DNA from: HyVt-560 sp964577195
GTDB lineage: Bacteria; Pseudomonadota; Gammaproteobacteria; UWMA-0217
Length of the DNA: 44,897 bases
Assembly: GCA_964577195.1 (NCBI GenBank)
Contig: CAZNYF010000003.1
Location: 1 to 44,897 of the forward strand
Reading direction: 5' to 3'
The position numbers and the translations under genes were made by a program. Under the pieces are notes generated by a model. That model was not told where the DNA came from and searched no databases. It worked only from the letters and a program-made list of their open reading frames with translations. How positions within the stretch are numbered: position 1 is the stretch's first letter; each line of letters opens with the position of its first letter. Below are positions 17,059-26,066 of this stretch, piece after piece.

Positions 17059-18423
17059 TCAGCCAGCGTGGCCGCGCCGCTGAGGACGGAAAAAATTGAG
17101 AAATGATATCAACAGTAAAAATGAAAAACCGAAACTCCCGCCGCCGTTGCTATCCCCAGAGGCATCACCATTTCCGTCAGTCGCAGGTGGATTAGTCGGG
17201 TTGTTATCCTCTTTAGGGTCAGAAGGTGGTGGTGGCAGCTCCAGTCCTTCATTAATTTCCACGAGGAAAGCTGGCACTCGGGAATAAACGTCGTAGAAAC
17301 CCTCCAAGGCGCACCCGGAACCAAAGCTGGTCAACCCTGCGACATAGTCGATGCCTTCGCGATTGATTAAAATAGGGCCTCCGCTATCGCCTTGACAGGT
17401 TCCCGTACCACGGCCTCCTGTGCCAGCACAAACCATTGAATCATCGAGAATATTACCATAAGCGATGCTACACACGTCTCTACTAACAAAAGGCATATCT
17501 ACTTCAAAAATGGTATTAACCGGCGGAGTAAAGGGCGGATCCTCGCCTTCTTCGACGATAGATTGAACTCCTCTGCCAATGGCTGTGCCAAGCTCTCCAC
17601 CGCGCTCCGCTTGAGCAAGCATTTCTTCGGTAGCGATTGCGACAGGCTGGATATTATCCGGTTCCTTTAGCAGTTTTAATAATGCAAAATCGTTAACTGG
17701 AACACTTGTGTTCTGGATTACGCGGTAACCTTCATGCAGCCTGATTTCTTCAACACCGATGACATTTTCCTGATCAAAGCGGAGATCGTGTCCACCAATG
17801 TTAACGGCTACAGTGTCGGCAACGCTATCGACAACACAATGACCAGCGGTTATTACCCAGCCGTTCCCAATGTAGACCCCACCGCAAAAGCTACTGGTCG
17901 GGATTACATCAGAGCGAAAATTTCCGCCAACCGCATCAATTTTTCCCAATAATTCAAATCCAACTTGCTGACTGGTTCCAACCACCGGGATCGTTACCTC
18001 AACGCCAGCATTAACAATATTACCAAACAGACCGGCTTCGCTAGAAATATTGTTATAGATGATGGCCCCAATCCCACCGCCATTTTGGCAGCTGATGGCT
18101 TTTTCCCAAAAGAAAGTGGTGCCTCTCTCTATCAGACAGACTTTGCCTGTTGCTCCGGGGCATTCGCTAAAGCCACTAGCACAATCGACCAGCAAACCAG
18201 AAAACAGGAGCTCTTTGGAACCAACGAAAAAATTACCTTCGAAAGCTTCGTCACCAACGCGAAACTGGTGGCCTTGGGTCATCAACGCTGCAAAATAAGG
18301 TCGTGCGTTGGGAATAGATTCAGCACCGCCAACAATTCTGGTTTGTACGCCCGCCGATAGCACCGGACTAGTGATCATTGCGATAATAAACGCAGCAAAG
18401 ATCCTTCTATGGGTGAAGCGCAT
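17059..18423 (-). CDS. Exported S1-family serine protease with inserted PA domain and GlyGly-CTERM-like tail
   Basis: I choose the ATG at 18423 because AGGAA lies eight bases before it and it starts a proper signal peptide (MRFTHRRIFAAFIIAMITSP); an in-frame ATG at 18468 does not. In this 454-residue form the mature N-terminus is IVGG (30-33). Catalytic residues are His195 (TAGHC), Asp245 (NDFALL) and Ser347 (GDSGGP). A protease-associated-type segment (about 52-167, with GKVCLIERG and GGGIGAIIYNN) is inserted between the N-terminal strand and CGGVYIGNGW. The pocket position equivalent to trypsin Asp189 is Gly341, while the position equivalent to Gly226 is Asp378. The end is a Pro/Asp/Asn/Gly linker, GGGSFGFSF, a hydrophobic stretch and a basic tail, matching GlyGly-CTERM proteins processed by rhombosortase and secreted by type II systems. 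Confidence 0.9.
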   Translation of the reverse strand: MRFTHRRIFAAFIIAMITSPVLSAGVQTRIVGGAESIPNARPYFAALMTQGHQFRVGDEAFEGNFFVGSKELLFSGLLVDCASGFSECPGATGKVCLIERGTTFFWEKAISCQNGGGIGAIIYNNISSEAGLFGNIVNAGVEVTIPVVGTSQQVGFELLGKIDAVGGNFRSDVIPTSSFCGGVYIGNGWVITAGHCVVDSVADTVAVNIGGHDLRFDQENVIGVEEIRLHEGYRVIQNTSVPVNDFALLKLLKEPDNIQPVAIATEEMLAQAERGGELGTAIGRGVQSIVEEGEDPPFTPPVNTIFEVDMPFVSRDVCSIAYGNILDDSMVCAGTGGRGTGTCQGDSGGPILINREGIDYVAGLTSFGSGCALEGFYDVYSRVPAFLVEINEGLELPPPPSDPKEDNNPTNPPATDGNGDASGDSNGGGSFGFSFLLLISFLNFFRPQRRGHAG

Positions 18424-18446
18424 AGATCGTTCCTGAAAGTGGATAA

Positions 18447-18656
18447 GTGCTAAAAGTGTACCAATCATTCTACGCTAAGGGTTCAGATTTAGTTGCTATT
18501 GNNNNNNNNNNNNNNNNNNNNNNNNNNNNNNNNNNNNNNNNNNNNNNNNNNNNNNNNNNNNNNNNNNNNNNNNNNNNNNNNNNNNNNNNNNNNNNNNNNN
18601 NGTGCTAAAAGTGTACCAATCATTCTACGCTAAGGGTTCAGATTTAGTTGCTATTG
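18447..18656. other. Assembly gap (100 N) flanked by an identical 55-bp duplication
   Basis: Bases 18502-18601 are N. The 55 bases before the gap (18447-18501) are identical to the 55 after it (18602-18656). This is what joined de Bruijn contig ends look like, so the true distance is unknown and may be zero with the duplicate removed. It lies between the CSLREA gene and the protease gene and interrupts no coding region. Confidence 0.95.
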
Positions 18657-18682
18657 TATTTTAAAATAAAAAGACCGCTTGA

Positions 18683-21439
18683 TTACTTTGAAATTCTGGT
18701 GAGGCGAAAACGATTACTCAGTAACGCCAGTCCCCAGAACAAAATCAATACCCAAGGGTTAATCGAACCGGTTGCACCGCGTTTTCTATCCAGCACGGGT
18801 GGTTCGATTACAACCGGTTCTGCATCATCACTATCAATCGTGATCGTCGCTCTAGTCGGATTCGCAAAAAACACTTCTTGCACCGATGGGTCACTGCTGA
18901 TTTCGAAAAAGAATGTTTCATCTGCTTCAAACTCTTTATCGTTGATTAAAGTTACGGTAACAAACTTGCTGGACTCGTTTGGCGCAAATGTAATCAGTGA
19001 GCCGACGCCGATATAATCTTCTCCTTCTTTAGCTGTTCCATCGATGGTTTGGTATTTCATCGTCGCGGCCTGATCTGCTGGCCCAACTCTCTGAATTTCG
19101 ATTGACGCGAAACCAGGTTTAGGAATTCTTTCGCCACCTTCGCCGGTATTGGGTGAATCATCGCGGAGTTCTTCCTGAATTGTATAAGTTGATTTGGCGA
19201 GTTTGTACTCTCCGAATGCAACGGTGTCATTGTCCAGAATCGACAACCTGGCGATATCCCGATCACCGATACGTGCTGAACCGGTATTGCTTAATAGCGC
19301 AAAAATCACTTCCTCGGAAGCATTTGATTCTTTGTTGCCATCGTCAATAATCTCAACCGTAAAAGACTTTGCGGTACTATCACCATCTGCCCAGCTAAGT
19401 GTTTGCTGAGAATAGTTATAGTCGGCACCCAGAGAAGCATCACCCGCCAGAAGATCGACGACTTCGACAGACACAGCACCCGCAGAACCACCGCTGCGCT
19501 CAACCGTTAAAGTAATCACGCCATCGGATTCACTGCGTGGAAAACTTTGGGCGAGAAAGTTTAATTGCCCGCTATTAGCAGGCTGTAGCCCTCCAGTTTC
19601 ATAAGCTCCGGCATCGCAACGATTTGCGGTATCGCGGCCAAACAGACGTTGATCAGTCGCCAGACATTCCGCGCCCGGAACCAGATTAATTGCAACGCTG
19701 GTGGGAGGTAAGGCCGTGGTTTGTAGAATCCCGCCGTTGTCGTCCAGATCTAAAACAAACTCTCCAGTCTCATTGGGTTTATCACTGCCCAGAGTGAGGT
19801 TACAGGTTGCATCGCCGGAAACATTATTACCGGTAGAAACAATCGTTCCTGCACACAAAGTTGTATTTGCCGCGGGCTGAATAACAATCGAGTTCTTCAA
19901 AACGATCTTGCCTGTTTTTGCCGTAATCCCGGCAGTTGAGTCAGGAGCACTGGTGTTTCCGGCAACCGTCACGTGGGTCAATGTTAGTTCATGTGCGGCA
20001 TCGGTCGAATCAAAAAGAACACCAGCATCAGTACCAAAAACGGCACCATCCTGTTGCGTAATAAATCCAGTATTATTCAGTACAATGGTCGAATTCTCGA
20101 TGGCATTTCCATCGCCCGTTGCTGCCACGCCAGCGCCGCTAAAGGCAGCATTGTTACTGATCAGTAACTCCCGCACGGTGACACCACCAGAAAGTACTAA
20201 TCCGCCACCTGAGCCAACGTCAGTATCATCCACCGTGTTTTGCTGAATCAGTGATTGTCTGATTGAACTACCTGTAGTGGATGGCTCAAAAAATATGCCA
20301 CCACCGCTCAAAGATGATTCATTAAACCGCAAACTAACCCTGAGCATTTGTGCATTCGCCGCTGACGCAACGTAAATAGCGCCCCCATTTCGTTCTGCAT
20401 CATTACCGGAAAAACCCGCATCGCGAACAAACGCCTGCCCAGCAGCCAGATAGAGTGCGCCACCATCAGAAATACCTGTTTCATTGGGGCTTTGTGGGCC
20501 AGCGCGTGAAGCTAGATTTCCTCCAAACGTGACACCATTTTTAATAATCAAAGTCGCGGCTGAGTAAATTGCCCCACCTAACACACCGCGATTGGTCGAA
20601 AATTGGGAGGATTCAATTATCATGGTACCGGCAAGATGCTGAATCGCACCACCTCGACCGTTGCCGGGGCTTTGTGTGTCTGCTCGGTTGCTGACAAACG
20701 CTGAGTTAGAGATAGTTACAGTGCCGCCTTGGTTCTGAATCGCCGCGCCACCGGTTTTAATCTCCCCTTGCTCAAAACGCGAATTATCAATACGGACTGT
20801 GCCAAATTCAGTCGCAATGGCTCGCCCGTTACCGAGCTTGCGGCTATTGATGAACTCCAGCGCACCGCCCTCGTTAAAAATGGCGTTGGACTCCAGTCCG
20901 CCACGAACGATTGTGACATTATCCAGTGTGAGATCACCACGGCTGAAAATCATCGAACCATTCTTCTCGGGAATCCCGCCAGAGTATATGGCAGGACCGT
21001 CCTGCATTCGCAGATCTCGGATTAGTACTTCCGTGGTTTGCACATTGTTACGCTTGATATCAAAAATTCGGGAGAAATTTGTCCCCGCAACTGCGCTGGC
21101 GATATTGCCATCCAGGTCGAGAGAACCTTGAATCACAACCGAAGAGGTAATGTCATAATCCTGTTTAAGATCATTAATAATTGTTCCGGCAAACAACTGA
21201 ATCAGACGAACTCTATCTGTGTCCTGATTACTCTCTTGAATCGCTGCGCGCAAACTGCAACCGTTTTCACTGGTGCGACAAATGCCATCACTGAGATCGG
21301 TATCCGGCAGATCAGTGAATTCAGTTACACCAATCGTCGGCCCAGTGACATCGGTAAGCTCAACCGCAACCGCAGATGGAATAATCAAGCACAGGAATAA
21401 GCCGCTAAGCGCGGCTGTGAACAAATTCGCGTTTTTCAT
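18683..21439 (-). CDS. Large secreted CSLREA / beta-helix / Calx-beta protein with C-terminal sorting-type tail
   Basis: A 918-residue exported protein. After the signal peptide (cleavage near residue 26) comes a CSLREA-type motif (SENGCSLRAAIQESN, Cys61). A long right-handed beta-helix region follows (about 100-600) with repeated GGAIxN/GGGI patterns typical of polymorphic outer-membrane-like repeats. Two Calx-beta domains follow (about 635-750 and 755-880; SLGADYNYSQQTLSW and AKEGEDYIGVGSLITF with DxDxxE-like calcium sites). The C-terminus has a basic RKRGATGSINPW, a hydrophobic helix and an Arg/Lys tail, resembling GlyGly-CTERM-like sorting signals. Likely a cell-surface adhesin or matrix protein. 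It is upstream of the S1 protease on the same strand. Confidence 0.88.
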   Translation of the reverse strand: MKNANLFTAALSGLFLCLIIPSAVAVELTDVTGPTIGVTEFTDLPDTDLSDGICRTSENGCSLRAAIQESNQDTDRVRLIQLFAGTIINDLKQDYDITSSVVIQGSLDLDGNIASAVAGTNFSRIFDIKRNNVQTTEVLIRDLRMQDGPAIYSGGIPEKNGSMIFSRGDLTLDNVTIVRGGLESNAIFNEGGALEFINSRKLGNGRAIATEFGTVRIDNSRFEQGEIKTGGAAIQNQGGTVTISNSAFVSNRADTQSPGNGRGGAIQHLAGTMIIESSQFSTNRGVLGGAIYSAATLIIKNGVTFGGNLASRAGPQSPNETGISDGGALYLAAGQAFVRDAGFSGNDAERNGGAIYVASAANAQMLRVSLRFNESSLSGGGIFFEPSTTGSSIRQSLIQQNTVDDTDVGSGGGLVLSGGVTVRELLISNNAAFSGAGVAATGDGNAIENSTIVLNNTGFITQQDGAVFGTDAGVLFDSTDAAHELTLTHVTVAGNTSAPDSTAGITAKTGKIVLKNSIVIQPAANTTLCAGTIVSTGNNVSGDATCNLTLGSDKPNETGEFVLDLDDNGGILQTTALPPTSVAINLVPGAECLATDQRLFGRDTANRCDAGAYETGGLQPANSGQLNFLAQSFPRSESDGVITLTVERSGGSAGAVSVEVVDLLAGDASLGADYNYSQQTLSWADGDSTAKSFTVEIIDDGNKESNASEEVIFALLSNTGSARIGDRDIARLSILDNDTVAFGEYKLAKSTYTIQEELRDDSPNTGEGGERIPKPGFASIEIQRVGPADQAATMKYQTIDGTAKEGEDYIGVGSLITFAPNESSKFVTVTLINDKEFEADETFFFEISSDPSVQEVFFANPTRATITIDSDDAEPVVIEPPVLDRKRGATGSINPWVLILFWGLALLSNRFRLTRISK

Positions 21440-21726
21440 AAGATGGATCCAATTAATGTCTCGCCCTACCTCACTTTGAGTTGCCCGTGAGATTTAATGA
21501 CATTAATTATAAGGAGAAGTGCTACTAGCAAGCGTAACTGGTTCACGTAAACCGGGGGTTTTACCTTTTGTCATGAATAAAAGGCCTAAAGTCGTGATTT
21601 TGCTCGCATTGTTGCTGGTGTTCCCGAATCCATCATCCGCAGCTGCAATAAACCTAAAACACCTTCTCTGGATAATAATGCATATTTACATTACAATTAC
21701 CTATCTTACGAAGATGGAATCACGCC

Positions 21727-21978
21727 ATGACTACCTTAACCGTTACAGCAAGAGGCCAAGTAACCTTCCGTAAGGAGGTACTGACACATCTCGGTGTAAA
21801 GCCGGGTGACAAAATAGAAATAGATTTATTGCCCGACGGCCTGGGAGTGGTCAAAGCTGCAAAATCATCTGGAAAGATTGATGATTTTATTGGATTACTC
21901 AAAAGAAAAAGCAATAAGACTGCAACAATTGAAGCACTCAATGAGGCCGCATCTCGCGGTTGGGCCAGCGATAAATGA
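21727..21978 (+). CDS. AbrB/SpoVT-fold antitoxin (VapB-type)
   Basis: An 83-residue protein whose N-terminal half is a swapped-hairpin AbrB/MazE DNA-binding domain (TLTVTARGQVTFRKEVLTHL, GVKPGDKIEIDLLPDG). The C-terminal half is a helical toxin-binding region. It overlaps the PIN-domain toxin gene by four bases (ATGA), the standard order for a VapBC type II toxin-antitoxin system. The antitoxin and complex normally repress their own promoter; the upstream AT-rich stretch at about 21675-21710 is the probable site but no operator was resolved. The 287 bases upstream (21440-21726) contain only a doubtful signal-peptide-like fragment. Confidence 0.92.
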   Translation: MTTLTVTARGQVTFRKEVLTHLGVKPGDKIEIDLLPDGLGVVKAAKSSGKIDDFIGLLKRKSNKTATIEALNEAASRGWASDK

Positions 21979-22370
21979 AAGTGGTCGCTGATACCAATGT
22001 CCTGATTCGTGCTGTTGTTCAAGACGACCCTATTCAAAGCAAAATTGCTGCCAAGCTATTAACAGAAGCAAAATTAATCATCGTTGCATTAGCTTCACTA
22101 TGTGAGTTCGTGTGGGTGTTACGCAGGGTTTACGATTACGAAACAACGGATATAAGCGCTGCAATCCGAGCACTGCTGGCTGCAAATAATGTTGAAATGA
22201 ACAGCCCGGCTGTTGAAGCGGGACTAAAAGTACTCGAAGCCGGTGGTGACTTTGCAGATGGTGTTATCGCTTACGAGGGAACCTGGCTGGGCGCAGACAC
22301 GTTTGTCTCCTTTGACAAAAAAGCAGTCAAAATACTTTCTTCGCAAGGTATATCTGCCAAGTTGCTGTAG
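21975..22370 (+). CDS. PIN-domain ribonuclease toxin (VapC-type)
   Basis: The 131-residue protein has the PIN-domain acidic residues: Asp6 in VVADTNVLIRAV, Glu near LCEFVWVLRR, Asp in GGDFADGVIAY and the last Asp in FVSFDKKAVKIL. PIN toxins are Mg-dependent RNases that cut tRNA or rRNA. The gene starts inside the end of the antitoxin gene. Nothing indicates inactivation. The 292 bases to glnS (22371-22662) hold a short minus-strand coding-like fragment only. Confidence 0.93.
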   Translation: MKVVADTNVLIRAVVQDDPIQSKIAAKLLTEAKLIIVALASLCEFVWVLRRVYDYETTDISAAIRALLAANNVEMNSPAVEAGLKVLEAGGDFADGVIAYEGTWLGADTFVSFDKKAVKILSSQGISAKLL

Positions 22371-22662
22371 CGTCGGCTATTAATTTTTCTTTTTTATTAG
22401 TCGGTTGTGCAATATCTCGGCTTCCTGAAGTAGCGAGGGTTCTAAATCGACTATTCTATTTAGAATATCCATTGCAACATGCTTTATCGTCAGCACAATA
22501 ATTGCCGAGGTGGTTTGGGTACCGAATGGCGATATGTGTCAAATATCGACATTGATTGCTACTCACAAGTTATTAGCTGATTCACAACTTTGACGCAACC
22601 CTCTCAATCTTCCAACTCTCCTTAATTTTAGCCGATAGTGCTTTCAATTCATTATTTTATAA

Positions 22663-24351
22663 CTACTGTCCTGCTTCGATTTTCGCCCAGGAATCTCTGA
22701 GTGTGACGACTCTGTTGAATGCAGGTTTGCCATTAACATCCTGATCTCGGCAGAAATAACCTTCACGCTCGAACTGGTAGCTGTCGCCTGACTTTGATGC
22801 ATCCAGTGATCGTTCCACCATGGCATTTTCTACGCGCTGTAGTGAATCCGGATTGAGATGTTCTTTCCAGTCTTCGACTTCTTTATCGCTTTCCGGGGTT
22901 GGATGAGAAAATAGCCGGTCGTATAGACGCACTTCAGCAGGAATGCCGTGTCGAGCCGAGACCCAGTGAATCACGCCTTTGACTTTTCTGCCCTCCGGCT
23001 TTTTTCCGAGCGTGTCAGGATCATGCGAACAGATCAGTTCGATGATTTCTCCGGAGGCATCTTTAACTACTTCATTGCAGCGAATTACATAGCTGTTACG
23101 CAGGCGGACTTCCCCGCCGCTGACCAGGCGTTTGAATTTTTTGTTCGGTGCAACTTCCAGAAAATCGTTACGGTCGATGACCAAATCGCGGCAGAACGGG
23201 ATTTCGCGTCGCCCCATGCTTTCATCTTTGGGATGGTTCTGCGCACTGAGGATTTCGTCTTTATCTTCCGGGTAATCAGTGAGCGTTACTTTAAGCGGAT
23301 TAATCACTGCCATGCGTCTGGCAGCTTTCGCATCCAGGTCTTCTCGAATACACGCTTCGAGTACGCCCATTTCGACGCTGCTATCAACCTTGGTAACACC
23401 GATGCGTTTGGCGAATTCACGAATTGATGAAGCGGTATAGCCACGCCGGCGCAGTCCAGCAATGGTTGGCATACGAGGGTCATCCCAGCCTTCGACCAGG
23501 TTTTCATCCACTAACTGGGTCAGCTTGCGTTTGCTCATGACGAAGTACTGCAAATTTAGGCGTGAAAATTCGATCTGCTGGGGGTGCGCGTCGATAGTAA
23601 TATTGTCCAGCACCCAGTCGTAAAGCGGCCGGTGATCCTGAAACTCCAGGGTGCAGAGTGAATGCGTCACCCCTTCTATCGCATCTGAAATGGGATGGGT
23701 AAAATCGTACATCGGATACAGGCACCAATTCTCTCCGGTTTGATGATGCACCAGGCCACTGCGAATCCGGTACATGACTGGATCGCGCATGTTCATGTTG
23801 GGCGAAGCCATGTCGATTTTCGCGCGCAACACGCGCGAGCCATCTGCAAATTCCCCAGCGCGCATTCGCTGAAATAGATCGAGATTCTCTTCGACCGAGC
23901 GATCCCGATACGGACTCGGCTTACCCGGCTCCGTCAAAGTACCGCGATATTCGCGCGTCTGATCCGCGCTCAGCTCACAGACATAGGCCAGTTCTTTGTT
24001 AATCAACTCAATGGCAAAATCATAAAGCTGATCAAAATAATCGGAAGCAAAATGTAATTCACTCCATTCATATCCCAGCCATTGCACATCGGCCTTGATC
24101 GCATCAATGTATTCCTTTTTTTCTTTCTGCGGATTGGTATCGTCAAACCGCAGGTTACAACGACCGTTGTAATCCGCTGCCACACCAAAATTAAGCACTA
24201 TGGATTTAGCATGTCCGATATGTAAAAAGCCATTCGGCTCTGGCGGAAAACGCGTCACAATCGCCTGGTGTTTACCGCTTTTAAGATCAGTATCAATCAT
24301 CTGACGAATAAAATTAACCGGCGCTTTGTTTTCTGGGGATTTATCTTCCAT
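22663..24351 (-). CDS. glnS: Glutaminyl-tRNA synthetase
   Basis: At 562 residues this is a complete GlnRS, charging tRNA-Gln with glutamine in the cytoplasm. The class I HIGH signature is PPEPNGFLHIGHAKSI (about residues 36-51), and the KMSKS counterpart is VMSKRKL (about 270). The anticodon-binding beta-barrels follow and end with REGYFCRDQDV. The presence of GlnRS rather than only GatCAB fits Gammaproteobacteria. It is divergent from the M48 lipoprotein gene with a 158-base gap and appears monocistronic. Confidence 0.98.
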   Translation of the reverse strand: MEDKSPENKAPVNFIRQMIDTDLKSGKHQAIVTRFPPEPNGFLHIGHAKSIVLNFGVAADYNGRCNLRFDDTNPQKEKKEYIDAIKADVQWLGYEWSELHFASDYFDQLYDFAIELINKELAYVCELSADQTREYRGTLTEPGKPSPYRDRSVEENLDLFQRMRAGEFADGSRVLRAKIDMASPNMNMRDPVMYRIRSGLVHHQTGENWCLYPMYDFTHPISDAIEGVTHSLCTLEFQDHRPLYDWVLDNITIDAHPQQIEFSRLNLQYFVMSKRKLTQLVDENLVEGWDDPRMPTIAGLRRRGYTASSIREFAKRIGVTKVDSSVEMGVLEACIREDLDAKAARRMAVINPLKVTLTDYPEDKDEILSAQNHPKDESMGRREIPFCRDLVIDRNDFLEVAPNKKFKRLVSGGEVRLRNSYVIRCNEVVKDASGEIIELICSHDPDTLGKKPEGRKVKGVIHWVSARHGIPAEVRLYDRLFSHPTPESDKEVEDWKEHLNPDSLQRVENAMVERSLDASKSGDSYQFEREGYFCRDQDVNGKPAFNRVVTLRDSWAKIEAGQ

Positions 24352-24509
24352 GGAGTCAAACAGTCATTGTTTAAAAGGAGCGCCAGTTTACCGGCTTAAC
24401 ACCCAGAATTCTCAGTAATCCTATCCATATCACGTATTAGTGGTAGGGACTGGCGCAATCCAAGCAACCTGCTATGCTTTATTTATCTCTCAATACAGAA
24501 TGTAAATAA

Positions 24510-26051
24510 ATGAAAAATCTAATTATTTCAACGCTTTTGGCAACAGCACTGATCAGCGGCTGCGCGACAAACCCGGTAACCGGCAAGAAAGAATTCAGCA
24601 TTGTCTCCGAAGCCCAGGAGCTGGAGATAGGCAAGCAACAATATGCGCCGTTGCGCCAGGCTCAGGGTGGTGATTACGAGGTCGATCACCGTCTGACAGC
24701 TTATGTCAATGAAGTGGGGCAACGTCTGGCTCGTGTCAGTGATCGCAAGCTGCCTTATGAATTTAAAGTAATCAACAGCTCAGTACCCAATGCCTGGGCA
24801 TTACCGGGTGGCAAAATATCTGTCAACCGAGGTCTGTTGACAGAACTAAGCAGTGAAGCAGAATTAGCCGCCGTACTCGGCCATGAAATTACGCATGCTG
24901 CTGCACGTCACGGTGCTCGCTCCATGTCTCGCGGAATGCTGGTACAAGGCGCAATGCTGGGTGCAGTCATCGCCAGTCAGGGAAAAGACTACGCCCAGCT
25001 CGCACAGATTGGCGCAAGTATTGGCGCACAATTAATCACCACAAAACACGGCCGCGATGCAGAGCGTGAATCCGACTACTACGGCATGAATTACATGTCC
25101 AAAGCCGGATACAGCCCACAAGGTGCTATCGATTTACAAAAAACCTTTGTACGACTTTCAGAAGATCGCAACCCGGATTGGTTGAGCGGCATGTTTGCCA
25201 GTCATCCTCCCTCTATCGAACGGGTTAAAAATAATATTAAAACCGCCGCCGGGTTACCCAAAACCGGCGAGATTGGTGCTACCCGTTATCAATCCCAATT
25301 AGCCCGTTTAATGCGCTCTAAACCTGCTTATGATGCCTACGATGATGCGCGCAAAGCATTCTCTGAAAAGGACTATGCTAAAGCACGTTCGCTGGTTAAT
25401 AAATCAGTTTCCATCGAGCCACGTGAAGGACATTTTCATGCCTTGCTCGGTGATATTGCATTAGAACAAAATCAGACTCAGGCCGCTAAATCTTATTACG
25501 ACCGCGCCATCAGTAATAATCAAAACTTCTTTTATTATTATGTACAACGCGGCGTCGTTAACGAAAAACTTCGGCATAACGCAGCAGCAAAACAGGATCT
25601 ACAAAAAAGTCTCGATTTGCTACCCACAGCGGATGCTTATAATTCACTTGGTAATATCGCCCGGGCAGAAAGAAATCCCACAAAAGCGAAAGAGTACTAT
25701 GCCAAGGCCGCAGAAAATAATAGCGAAGCAGGACAATCAGCATACGGGTCGCTCGTAGATATGGATATTGGCAGCAATCCGTCCCAATACGTACGAGTTA
25801 AAGTTGCACAAAATAGCTCCGGTGGCATCGTTGCGCAAATCAGCAATCCAACACCACGAAAAATAGGCCGAGTTGTTTTGGCGATTAGCGTTGCAGATAC
25901 TTCCGGTAGAGTAAGACAAACATCAAAACCCCTTAGCGGCACAATTGCTGCGGGGACTAAAGAGAAAATTAATCTTGGTATTAATGGACTAACTCAGGCG
26001 CAGTTACAAACGCTTAGAGTCGCTGTAACTCAAGCAAGAGTTGTTCGATAA
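24510..26051 (+). CDS. Periplasmic M48-family metalloprotease lipoprotein with TPR repeats
   Basis: A 513-residue lipoprotein. The signal ends in the lipobox LISGC with Cys18, followed by NPVTGKKEF, a sequence common in this family. The zinc site is HEITH (His125, Glu126, His129), with the third ligand in DAERESDYYGM. A central TPR-like region (about 280-400: YAKARSLVNKSVSIEPREGH, DRAISNNQNFFYYYV) follows, then a C-terminal beta domain (VRVKVAQNSSGGIVAQI). The layout resembles BepA-like outer-membrane quality-control proteases but with an added C-terminal domain, so the exact function is inferred. It is convergent with xerD at a spacing of only 15 bases. Confidence 0.92.
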   Translation: MKNLIISTLLATALISGCATNPVTGKKEFSIVSEAQELEIGKQQYAPLRQAQGGDYEVDHRLTAYVNEVGQRLARVSDRKLPYEFKVINSSVPNAWALPGGKISVNRGLLTELSSEAELAAVLGHEITHAAARHGARSMSRGMLVQGAMLGAVIASQGKDYAQLAQIGASIGAQLITTKHGRDAERESDYYGMNYMSKAGYSPQGAIDLQKTFVRLSEDRNPDWLSGMFASHPPSIERVKNNIKTAAGLPKTGEIGATRYQSQLARLMRSKPAYDAYDDARKAFSEKDYAKARSLVNKSVSIEPREGHFHALLGDIALEQNQTQAAKSYYDRAISNNQNFFYYYVQRGVVNEKLRHNAAAKQDLQKSLDLLPTADAYNSLGNIARAERNPTKAKEYYAKAAENNSEAGQSAYGSLVDMDIGSNPSQYVRVKVAQNSSGGIVAQISNPTPRKIGRVVLAISVADTSGRVRQTSKPLSGTIAAGTKEKINLGINGLTQAQLQTLRVAVTQARVVR

Positions 26052-26066
26052 AAACACACTGATAAT

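Noticed and set aside
18447..18656. 55-bp direct repeats as target-site duplications of a mobile element
   Set aside because: Exactly the same length at two unrelated gaps with exactly 100 N each; assembly overlap explains both.
22948..23427. 159-codon plus-strand frame inside glnS
   Set aside because: Antisense to conserved GlnRS coding sequence, no ribosome site, no recognisable motif.
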